This document shows positions 42,230-53,981 of a stretch of DNA of 64,000 bases, piece by piece. Location of the stretch: NCBI GenBank assembly GCA_030142905.1, contig JASJOG010000006.1, positions 1,583,501 through 1,647,500 on the forward strand, written 5' to 3'. How positions within the stretch are numbered: position 1 is the first letter of the stretch; each line of letters starts with the position of its first letter. This DNA comes from Heliopora coerulea. Lineage: Eukaryota; Cnidaria; Anthozoa; Scleralcyonacea; Helioporidae. The notes under the pieces are model-generated. The model was not told the DNA's origin and searched no databases. It saw only the letters and a program-made list of their open reading frames with translations. A program made the position numbers and the translations under genes.

Positions 42230-43021
42230 AAAACCTTGCCTTTCGAGGTCACCAAGAGATCCTTTCATCCACGCAGAATGCTGGATACTTCGAGGAGCTC
42301 ATGAACGTCCTCGGCAAGTACGATCCAGTGTTACCCGAGCACCTGGTTAGGATCCAAGCCCAACCGAATACCGTGTCTTACCTTTCTCCTGCGATACAAA
42401 ATGAATTCATTTCCATTCTTGGTCTTCGTGTGCTAGACGTTATTTTAGAGGAGGTCCACGAGGCCAAATACTGTTCCATAATGTTCGATAGCACTCCTGA
42501 TCTAGCACACGTCGACCAGATGTTGTAAGTGCTGAGATACGTGAAAATCACGGGAGGAAATGTTGAGGTAAAAGATGTAATCCTTGGCTTTCATCAGCTG
42601 AAAGAAAAAAACGCTGAAGCAGTCACAAATTTAATCTTGGCAAAGTTAGCAAAAGACCAGCTTGGTATTCACGACATGCGGGGACAAGGTTATGACAATG
42701 CAGCGACTATGGCAGGTGTACACCGTGGCGTGCAAAGACGGATTTTAGACAGCAACCCTCGCGTTACTTATTTTCCCTGCAACAACCACTCCTTCGACCT
42801 GGCAAGGGTTCATTCTGTACAAGTTTCAGTCAATTCCACCATATTTTTGGAGGATGCTGGATCGTCTATTCGTTTCTTTTTTCCTCGTCAACTCAGATGG
42901 GAGATAATGAAAGAGCACGTATCAGGACAAACTGTCAAAAGGGCATGCGAGACAAGATGGAGCTCTAGGTATGACGCCGTGGATGCTGCAGCAACGAGTT
43001 TTGAGCGTATCATCTTGGCAC

Positions 43022-43323
43022 CAGGGGCGGACTGGGCTTGAAAGTTTACCGGGAAGTGTTGCAGGAGTGGCCCACCATCAGTATTTTGGGAAGAGGAGGG
43101 GTACGTTTAGGGGGGTCCGAGGGCTTGCCCCGGAAAATTTTGAAATTTAGAGTCTCAGAAATGCTATTTCCTGCATTCTGAGAGGTGATTTTTAAGAAAT
43201 CTGAAAGGTGTAAAATGTTATAAAAACGGCCCAGCGGCCCTCACATTGACCGGCCCACTGGCCATCAGATGGAACGGCCCACCGGGAATACTCCCGGTGC
43301 TCCATATGGCCAGTCCGCTGCTG
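43022..43323. mobile_element. hAT-type MITE (302 bp) in the transposase gene
   Basis: Ends CAGGGGCGGACTGG and CCAGTCCGCTGCTG. Duplication CTTGGCAC / CGTGGCAC (7 of 8) at 43014-43021 and 43324-43331. Transposase coding resumes in sequence right after it. Confidence 0.88.
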
Positions 43324-44109
43324 CGTGGCACTGGAGCAGCTGCGCGATGTTGTCTACGAAACTGCTTATACACACAATCTGAAGCTAACATCCTTCTTTC
43401 ATGTCTGATGTCATACCCGTTCATGGTTTACCTAATCTTTTGGCATCAAATTCTGAAGGAAATCAATGATGCTCACGTCGTTTTACAAACACCTGGCCTT
43501 GGTTTAGATGATTGTGCGACGAAACTATTGGCGCTTGTTCTCTTCTGCCTGGAAGAGCCCGAAAAGGCGGTGGAAATTGCAAACGAGAAGACCATGGCGT
43601 TTTGCATGGAGAATGGCATCACAACAGAACGGAGGACGCGACGTAGAAGAAGATTGGCAGGGGAAAATGCTGGGTTATAGTTACAAGAGGAAGTGAGGCG
43701 AGAACAACTTCAAATAATGGGTCAACTGCACAAAGAAACGAGCGAGAGAGCTGGAAATGTCATGGAAGTAAACGGGATGTTCGGTTTTCTCGCGAACTTG
43801 GAGAACCTTATGGATGCAATCAAAGACGACCTCATTAGCTCCACAATCGACGTACTCACAGGGACGTACAGTATATTTCGGCTGTTCAACTGAAAAGTGA
43901 AATTCATCGCCTGCGACGCTACATCCGTGCCTACATTAGACAGAGGAGACCCTGACTTGCTGGACTGCACTAGACCTGATTCAATGGGTGTTAAAGTGGG
44001 AACATGAAACATTTCCGAACTTGCTCGTTTTCCTGAGAACATTACTCACCATGTGTGTTAGTGTTGCTTCCTGTGAAAGAAGCTTTTCAAAATTAAAGCT
44101 GATCAAAAC

Positions 44110-46988
44110 CAGTGAACTCAATTTCCATATCTGGAATGCAAACTGGCCAATGAAAAGTGAAGCCAAGATGGCCGCCCATGGAGGCCAATTTTGGACGTCA
44201 GTTTCACTCCCCTACGCGGGCTTGTACCACTGATCTGTAAATAAGACTGGATAGAGCAACTCCAGTCTCTCGCTCATTGAAAATTGAAGCCGGAAGTGAA
44301 GTTGAAAATCTCACGGCGGCCATATTGGAAGGACCCACTTGTAGTTATAAGGCTATTACTGAATTATGATTTTCGCTCTTAATGGTTGTGATTTCAACGA
44401 AAACCAGTTAACCATTACATTTTTAGCAATAAATTGTATCTTTCGATGGTGGAGAACTTTAAACGTGGCCAGAGTAATTGAAAATCAGCAGAAATTCGAT
44501 GATTTTTACCCAAGCGAAGACCAGTGCCGGCCACCTCTTTGAAGAAATGTGACTAAAGTAAGAAAAAAGTGGTCGATAACATTGTGTAACTTCAGCAGTT
44601 TGGCAGTGACTTAGCAATAATTAGGAGATATTACTGTTTCTGTATTCGTCTTGTCATTGTTTTTCGGATCTCGGGTTTACCAAGTGTATGTATTCGAGGT
44701 TTTAAATTACTGTATTTGTCAAGCAAATTCAACAATTTCTTCACTATCAATGGCGATGAGCTTTTGACGAAAATAAACTTTGACTAACTCTTTTGCCGGG
44801 ATCAATTACTGAATGAACCATACAAACCTAATTTACTGCTAGATGTTGCTGATCAGAGAAGATGGGTTCTGTACTCCTATAAAGGTTCAATACATGCATT
44901 TTGTTTGCACTAGTGCATGTAGTAAACTTGAGTTCACAGCCGTTTGTTGTGATTTAGTATGAATTTCTTTAATGTGTTTTTCACGTTTTTGATATGGCTT
45001 CTAGTTACAGCTTGATCAATATTGTTGTGCTTGTACAGTAATCAAATCATTCATGCGAATCAATGTGAAGTATGTTGTTTGAAGCTGCTTTGTGAGTTGG
45101 AGTCGAGGGAAAACTTTTGGGTCTAAGTCAAACGAAAATTAGTTAGGTTTTTTTCTTTAAAGTGTTCACAGAGCTCAGTCTGCTGTATGGTAGATTCTCC
45201 TGTTGATTAAAGTCACATTTTTGTCCTTATCAAGTGCACAGCAAAGTGCTACAGCAAAATTCGTTATTGTTATCTTGAGAAGGAAACAAAAGTCAACCTT
45301 TATCATACAAAATCAGAAAAAGTTAAATTTGTCCTCTTCTAGCAACAGTAAGAACCAAGATCTAATCTACAGTAATATTGGATGACCTCCCTGGTCACTG
45401 CATGCATTTGTGTAAGTGTTCACCTATCCATGGAAGACCAGTAGAGTCAATTGTGGTGAAAAACTAAATATATATCCAGAAAGACAGACATGCAAACATA
45501 CCATGTGCAAAAACTGGAAAGCTTAAGTAACAGGAAAGCTAATGAGTTCTTGAGCCAAATGAACCCTATCATCATGGTTATTGGTGGGAATCTCTAACTA
45601 GTAAGCAACAGCAACTAAGGTTGTCAAGCAAAGGTTACATGTGTCAACCCATCTATCACCTGAGAAATAGTGAGAAGTTCAAACCATTGAGGTACAAAGG
45701 CGAAGATTGTTAAGGAAAGGTGTTTATCAATGTGTCGCTGACCTGGAACTAGAAGTAAAGTCTGGGATCCAAATCAACATATTAACTTTAAGACAATGAA
45801 GGCAAGTCATACACGAGAATATCTCACTGAAATAGTACCACGAAAACCTTACTATGGGGTTTCATGTTAGAACTCTTCAAATAAACGGCCAAGTTCGATT
45901 TCCACATATTTCGATTCAAGTGTTCAAACACATGTACAGCATGAGCAGGAAATTTGCAGTTTAATACATCCTGGGGTTTTATCAGCAACAAATGAATCAG
46001 GACTTAGGCAAAACACATTACAGAAAATTGGCAAATAATAAGGGTTACTTAAAAAACAAAGAGAGAAACAAATACACAAGAGTCTCTCACAGACTCGATA
46101 GACATCAAATTTTGAAGCAAGTATACAGACGGGTGCATTTCGCAAAATAAAGCATTTGCGAAACAAAAAAACAATTCAGAATACTTATTTATTACTTAAA
46201 CTAAGATTAAGAACCTTAATTTCGTTGTCAAGTCATCTCAACCTCCCTGAAATTGCCGAAAAATGCCGTTTTACCGCTACAACTCCTATTTACGCCATAT
46301 TGTTTGGGGCCTGGTTGGGTCCTTCCAATATGGCCGCCGCTCCTTGACTTCCGGCTTCACTTTTTGAGCCCAGTTGCTCTATCCAGTCTTATTTAGAGAT
46401 CAGTGGCTTGTACGTCAGTTTTAGTCTCTCACGCGACTTTTTACATTTTCTGGCGAGTTTTCTTTGGAAATACACACAAAACATGTCTTCAAAATATAGA
46501 AATAAGTTTAAGAATTTTAAATATATTTCGACAAAGTTAAACCGAGTTGCAGGTTATATATTTTCACGAAAATAAATTACCAAGCATACGAGGAACCTAA
46601 TAAAACGGTCTCGAAAAGTTACTTGAAGAAACTACTAAGTGCAAGTCCTTTTTTTACCGGTTAGTTTACCATCTTCAGACAATTTAGTAAACTTCTTAGG
46701 CCACACGGCAATAATGAATCCTTTTAAATACTCGATTATGTAAAATTGGTCCAACAGTATTTCGTCTAAACACTTTTTCCATGATTGGGAATGTTTTCGA
46801 AGCCGAACCAAACAAAAACTAAAGATTAAAGTCGTGCAAAGGACTGGAACTGACGTACAGGACCGCGAAGAGGACTGAAAATGACGTCCAAAATTTCCCT
46901 CCATGGGCGGCCATCTTGGCTTCACTTTTTGCCCGAGCGAATGACTGGGAGTTAGCATTCCAGATATGGAAGGAAATTGAGTTCACTG
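44110..46988. mobile_element. 2.9-kb non-autonomous DNA element with long inverted arms
   Basis: Perfect duplication ATCAAAAC (44102-44109, 46989-46996). Ends CAGTGAACTCAATTTCC on both sides. The arms have two inverted blocks: 44110-44225 with 46860-46988, and 44230-44345 with 46310-46420. Both contain GTGAAGCC and ATGGCCGCC-like motifs. The 2 kb between carries no recognisable transposase. CAGTG ends and 8-base duplication suggest hAT. Confidence 0.88.
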
Positions 46989-47139
46989 ATCAAAACCTAC
47001 TTGCGGTCACGTAAGGGACAGGAACAACTGAGTAGTCTAGCACTTTTATCTATTGAAAGAGACATCACGGATACCATTGACTTTGATTCAGTGACTGATA
47101 CGTTTGCTGCAATCAAGGCCCGAAGAATTAAGCTATAGT

Positions 47140-48832
47140 TAACCTTTAATAACAATGGGGATTACGCTGCATAAACAGAACACTAAATTAACTTTAGGAC
47201 CTGTTTTAAGAAATACAGACTCCAAGCAACAATCTTTGGTCCATTAAAGCTTGAAGACTGCCACTTGAACTTTTATGCCGTAATGCGCTGAAGGGCGCTA
47301 ATAGCGTCAAGGACTTAAATAGTTGTTTGGTTACCTTGGTTCATTGGGTTTTTTGCTATTTTTTGAGAACTCAGTGATCTTTCTTAGATTTTCCCCAACA
47401 AAATCAATTTTTGAGTGTTTATATTAGCCTATGATGGTGAGTGATCAAAGTTAATGCTATACAATAGACAGTAACCCTGACCTGGTTTTTGAAAATGCCC
47501 ACCATACCTAAATTAATAAGATTAAAGCTTATAGTCATTAGTTAACACAACGATTAAAACTAATTAAGTACAAGGTGTCATAGAATAGGATAAAGTATCT
47601 AAGGCTTTGTTTTTACTAAGTCACTATTATTATAACACAATGTTTTCTTTACTTTAACCTAGTTTTTAATCAAAGTTTAATATAGGCACATGTTAAACGT
47701 TTTAGTGTCCTACACCACTGCATCATGCTATAATTATATTTGTCAAAAGTAGCAACATTAATATACAATCTAAAACAGACTCGTTAATTTCAATCGTAAT
47801 AATTACAAATATTCACTTCACGGCTGATTGTTTTGGTCCAACCTTAATCAGGTACATTATACAAAACAGCGACTGCCGTAAATATTAGGGGGCCCAGCCC
47901 TCCCACTTCTATTATTGGGGGTCCTGTACCCCACGGCCCCCCGCTTCCTACGCCACTGCACGCCACTAACGCTCGTTGACTCTTGACTAATAAAGTATAA
48001 AGCGGTGGGTCTTAGAAGCGTTCTTATTTGAAGTTCCTTATTTGAAATGTGTTTTCACCATCCAAAACTACGATAAGGCCCAAGTCTTCGCTGCGCTGTT
48101 GTTTATCAAAGTTCTGTTCACTTAACTTTATCAATTACATGTAGTCAACCACTCAACCTTGCCGTGCCAGCAAACATGTTTCTCGTACTTGTTTGATTTA
48201 CTGTAAACGCTCTATGACATGTTGCAGTTTTTCATTCAGATATTTAAATTAGTAAACTGGGGGGCAAGGAGAAATATCAAAATTAATCATTTTAAACGCA
48301 CTCCAAACAAAATTTTGATTATTTGACTATTGTCAACAAGCGGAAATTATGTATAGTGTATCATGACCATTTGCATCAAACCAGTTTGGCGGTGTGCATG
48401 CCGAACAATTAACCTGAAGTGTGTGTGCTGAAGCCTGAAGGTCACGCGGATTAAAATATTTTGTCAGTTCACTTCTCGGGAATAAGCTCGTTTCTTTTTT
48501 TTTCTTTTTTCCTTTTTTCAGGAGCTCGGTGGAGGTAATGAAAGCTGTTTGATACATTATGAAGGTTGCGTTTGACCAAAAGAATTTAGAACACTCAAAA
48601 CCACATGCTTTTTTACGGGCAAAGGGCGTCCTTACACCCTTGGAACTCGCAGTCGTAAGTTGTGCACTAATGCAAGCCTTCTGGAAGATTGGAACCGAAC
48701 GTGCACTGATGCACGTTGCTGTTAGCATATATATTCAAGGCTGTTTATACACGGGCAGAACAGCAAGAGTTTTGCTTTACCATTTCTGTCCTTGTGGAAT
48801 ACGCCAAGTAATTGCATAACTGGAAAAAAAAA
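47140..48832. other. No gene recognised; upstream region of USP gene 3
   Basis: 47880-47965 carries G-rich blocks and CCTACGCCACTG, a likely hAT terminus. The last few hundred bases form the promoter side of USP gene 3 and show no clear TATA or CCAAT box. Confidence 0.35.
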
Positions 48833-51800
48833 ATGAGTGAGACAGCAGAGACGAGCGAAAGCCTAAGAAATGTGTTGATAGCCATAGACGGAAGTGAGCA
48901 TTCAGAACGTGCCTTCAAATGTAAGTATTTGGAGTGAGAGTTTTGACGAACATATCTTGCAAAGGACGTGGTAGTGCCACAGTAGTTTGACTGTAACTTA
49001 TTGACTATGAAAAGTATTCGTATTTCTACTACTCAACGTAAAAACGTCCGCTCCTCATGAGACGCATTCAAACAACTTGTTCCCCTGTACCAGGCTTGGC
49101 AGAAATATTTTTGCAGGGTTTTCCCATGCATTTGTCCAAATTACCGACATTTGCAAGTTCACACTCAAAGAGCTATGGTGCTGCACACATATCAGGTAAT
49201 CAAGCGATATAACTGGGATGGTATCAAAAGACAATAGTCCTTTGATGACGTTGTCATGTGACAGAGGTTTTGTGGTGCTTCACTCTTCGGTCACCTTCGC
49301 ATGATTTCTGTCGACAGTAGAAAAATATCGTGAGATAGGTGCATCACCTAACAAGACGTGAGTGATTAAGGGAGAAGTGGAGCCTGGCCTGTTGGTCAGC
49401 ATTATATGTTGGTCTGGATGAAAAACAAAATTAGGTGGTTGACCTTGACTTTACTCAAAAATTGTACAGTTTATACGTGGACACCAGTATAAAAATTTGA
49501 ATAGATATCTGATACTGCCTTTCAAGCTGATCATCAACTTCACCAATCACAGATCTCAAGATCTGATTCATCTCTTCAGATGTATATCAGTTTACATCTA
49601 TCTGAAAGAAAAAAAGCATGAAATGATGAGGTAATGTGCAGATTTTTCCAGTTTCATATATGGCATGAGACAACAAAATTACTCTCTAAGAGTAGGATTG
49701 CTGAGTTGTAATCAATTCCTTGGGATTTGAATAACCAAGATGACATGACCATGTGTGATATACATGTACAATAGCAGCTAATAAGATTCTTTTGTTAATT
49801 GGTTTGGGTCCAATGATTACTGTACAATGTGAGTATATAACTTGAAAATATAGTTCTCTCTGATGATAGTATGCATTCTGAATGTTATTTCAGTTTTATC
49901 AGTAGCTAACTGTTCAACTTTAAGTATGTTTTGCAAGTCCCCTTTCCCATTCTGTGTTTTTGCACCTGTTGGTTTCCCAAATTCATCTTATTCAATTCAT
50001 CCCTGCTCAACAATGCTTATATTTTTACCCTTGCAAATGCCAGGGAATTTTACTTAAAAAGACCCTTTAGGATGTACAGTAATGTTTTAAAAATTACCAT
50101 TGAGCCATTCTTGCATAGAAAGCCATGTATAGTTTTACTCATACTGATGGTACACATGCTCTTTTGCCTCATGGAACAGGTGATTATCACTGTACAGTAT
50201 CAATAGACTTTGGCTTCCTAAAGTATGGGTACCCTTTCCTGGGAATTTTGTCATGCCTGATACATCTACAGAATGATATACTGTAAGACTTGGTATTAAA
50301 CATACTAATAGCTATTCTCAGTTGATTTGGTAGCTTAATTACGTTTTTGTCTTTCATTACAATAAGTAGCAATCATTAGAGTGATTTATTAATTCAAACC
50401 CATTTTTCAAAATTCAATAATGTAAAGGCATATCAAAATTAATGGCAACCATAAATTCATGAAAAACATGGAAATAATTATTTCATTTAAGTGAAATTCA
50501 ATCATGTCAACCATAAAAAACAATTACAACATTTAATGAACACTCACTAACACAGAAGAGAACAGTATTAGGCCAAAACCAAAACGATAATAAACCAAAA
50601 GGTTTCTTCAAAAGAGTTAAACATTGTTTTTTGAACTGTCAAATGGATAAACAATGATGAATTATATTCCCACAACAAAAGTACATGTCAATGTACACAT
50701 TTACTGTACGTTAATGCATCTAACATTCAATTTTGGATAAATCCCTCAGGAAAGATGTAGCTGAGTATGACTGCATGTGGCAAAACTGTGCTGTGCTTAT
50801 AGGTGCAGAACTGTGATAAAACCCAAGTTCTTTATGCTGTTGCAATTAAGTTGTTTTTGATACTCTCCTAATGGAAGTTGGATGTCGTGAGGCACAATTT
50901 GGTCTCTCATCTGATTAAGTTATATATCAGGATGTGGCAAGTCAATGCCTGCTGAAAGAATAAACAAAATTAGCTAACATTTTTTGGCCAAAAAAAGTAG
51001 AGGTAATAGATAAAGTGTTTAGTTGCAGTATCAAAACATGTCTTGGTTATGACCTTTTGTGTTTTCCTCTTGATTTATTAATGAGTTTGATGAAGTCTAG
51101 AGAAATTCAAATATTGGCTAGCATTAATTGAGCAATGTAAAGCTTGTTTTTACTTTTTTTCAAAGTTTGTCATCTAGCCTGATCATTGCTAGTTCTTTTA
51201 GTCAAATGTGCAAGCTTTAGCAAGTCTAGCCCCTGACAGTAAGCAACATTGTGAATCAAAGCTCTAAGGAGGTCAGTAATGCCAATAAGTCAAAAATCTC
51301 AATATGGGATAATGAATCAATTCCCATGAGATAATCTTATGGTGTTTTTCCTTGAATATCCATTTTAACAAAAGAGAACAATTTTACTCCAGAAATGACC
51401 TTAATGCTTTCTGCCAGAGGATACCTTAAAATTTAAAGATTTTATGCAAATTGCACCCTTAGAATAATCCCTGTTATTACAAAAGTTGCAGGTGCTATCA
51501 AATTTGTAAGTTTAAATGCTGATTAAATTACAACATTCAAAACATTTCAAAGCAATAATTATTGACAATAGGAATTGTGCATTCATCAAGTTTGGCAGTC
51601 TAGGGCCAGTGAAGGCCTATAAAATGTTCCTTGTATTTATGGTGCAGTAACTGTCCCTAAATGGCATCATTGATTTTTATCTTTATCTTTTTAGTTTATA
51701 TGAGTGATGTTTGTAAGAAAGGTGACCATGTCATTGTGTTCCATGCACAAGAAATGCCAACTCTGCCTGCTGCCCCATATCCTTGTAAGTTGCAATTACC

Positions 51801-53930
51801 AGTACCATAATTGAATAAATTTGTTTGTACATTTTGATATATAGTGTATAAAATGTGAAGGTTTATTGCTGTGCCAGATATTTTTGATTTTGAATCCACC
51901 TATATAATGTACAGCAAAAATTGCCACCATCTATTCCCTTGAATATTGTTAACTTCTGTTGTTACCCCATTGCCAAATGAGCAAGTGCAAGTTGCTGCTA
52001 TTAAACATGGATTAACTTGCATTTGACTTGCTTAAATTTAAGTTTGGGCAAACCAGACCACTACTAGCCACTCAGATAATTTTTAAGGTCACTACAACTC
52101 CATCAGAATCACTGAAAATACTAAAGTTTTGGATTATTGGTTTAGTGATATTTTTTAAATTTGCTAAATGAAGGAAACAGAAGCCAGAGCCAGCTGACAA
52201 TCTGAAAAAAAAAAAATACAAGATAAAACATATTCCAAAGAGGACCATCTTGAGAACTCAGAATACGAGTCAAAATCAAGACAAATGTTGAATTTCTTTA
52301 GTAACATTTTGGTTTTATTTCAAAACCATCATCAGACTAATTAAAATAACATCAAATATTTAGAGTTTATGTACTGGTACACAGGAGGGTGACATCATTC
52401 TGAATAACTCTAACTAACATAATTGTGAGCTGACAAGGGGAAAGCAATGGAGTGGAAAGGAAGGGGTGACAAGGAAACAGAGTAACTAATTTTAACAACA
52501 TAATTATAATTACTAGAATTACATGCACACAACCCCTCACCCACCCTTCCAATATATCTCTCAAGAATACAAGTAACATTGATAATTTTTCAAAATTGTC
52601 AAAAAGACAAATCCTACATACTATAACTGGAAGAGGGTACGCTGTACTGTATAAGAAAAACAAAAGATTTGGACACTGTAACAAATTCTGTTGAGCATGT
52701 AAATGTTGAAACACTTTTGTGTGACACACCCAAGCATACGTGGGTGTGGTTGCGTGGGCGTTTTGTATTTAGAGTTTTCGTTAGATTGACCGAGGCGAGA
52801 AACGTCAGACAGCGGGAAGGATGCTGAGAATAAAAATGTAACAAAATATCACTCGAGAATCCAAGTAACATAGATAATTTTCCAACTTGTCAGAAAAATC
52901 GTCCTTACTATAACAGGAAGACGGAATGAAATAATAATAATAAAGATAATATAAAATACGCACAATTCGGTCTCAAATTAACAACCTACATAGCTTATAT
53001 TTAAACTGCTTGTAGTCATATTTATGATTAAAATTTCAATAAAGTTTTATTAAAACAAAGCGTTTGGTGAGAATAACCTTAAATGGTTTAATGAATGGTA
53101 AGAGATCCGTTCTGACAATTCTACTGCTAAACAATGGATGTTCGTATCAAGACCCTGTATTAGTTGCGATCTTGAGGTATTTCGAGTTGTTTTCCGGTCA
53201 AACTTTTCACTCATGTTGCTTTAAAGAAAGACTTTTTATTATATGGCCAGACTTTTCGTCTTAAAATTGGAGCAACCTCAAAGGTTACCGGTCGGCGATA
53301 ATATTTGGTACGAAGTCCCCCTTGGGGAAGAATGAAGTGGGGAAGCCACTTTTGAAAGCTGCTCAAAACAATTCCGTTCGCAGAACTTGTATTTCAAACC
53401 TACTCGATTCAGATTTACCTGTGACTGTGTAGCTCAGGTGAAAAATCTCGAGATTTATACAAATCAGCATCTATTCAACTTCAGCGAAGAATGTCGTTTA
53501 CACTTAGTCGCTCAGCAAATGTCCTGACAGCAATCGAGTTCCCATACGTCTTCTGTTCATGATTATCAGGAACAACCAAGACAAAGCGTTGCTGCAACAA
53601 ATGAACAGTTGGCCAATGTATATTTCAAGGAGCTAACTTTGGAATTGCTGTTTCAACTCATAAATTGTCCAGATACTAAGATGACCTCCAAAAGTGAAAC
53701 CAGCCGCAAGCACCAAGAGAGCCATTTCGTTTGGCGATCTTAAATCATTTACTGGCTTCAGTGTTCAAATGATGTAAACAACGTCTGAGAGATCCATAAA
53801 ACAGAAAAAACCCGAGATCAAATCAATTTGCTTCAGTACGGACCTAAGTAACCTAAGGTTTGATCAACACCATACCAGTCCCCGAGCTTGCACATGACCT
53901 TCTTGAGTGACCGGAATCCATGGATATATA

Positions 53931-53981
<51 letters not shown>

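Larger units (their letters stand above)
42230..47139 (+). pseudogene. hAT transposase (DUF4371 type), split by two insertions
   Basis: Relic of an autonomous hAT element. From 42230 the plus strand encodes LPFRGH-like and ELMNVLGKYDPVLPEHL, then the RNase H-like core: FDSTPDLAHVDQ (first Asp), MRGQGYDNAATMAGV (second Asp), PCNNHSFDL and TRWSSR. A TAA lies at 42526-42528. A MITE interrupts at 43022, after which a helical domain follows in shifting frames (43324-43990). The dimerisation region FPNLLVFLRTLLTMCVSVAS plus CERSFSKLKLIKT (44009-44108) is cut by a 2.9-kb insertion. The very C-terminus (RKGQEQLSSLALLSIERDI) resumes at 47000-47139. Not functional. Confidence 0.88.

Noticed and set aside
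48333..48819. 131-codon minus and 86-codon plus frames upstream of USP gene 3
   Set aside because: No domain, low-complexity Lys/Phe runs and opposite overlapping frames. Likely chance frames in the promoter region.
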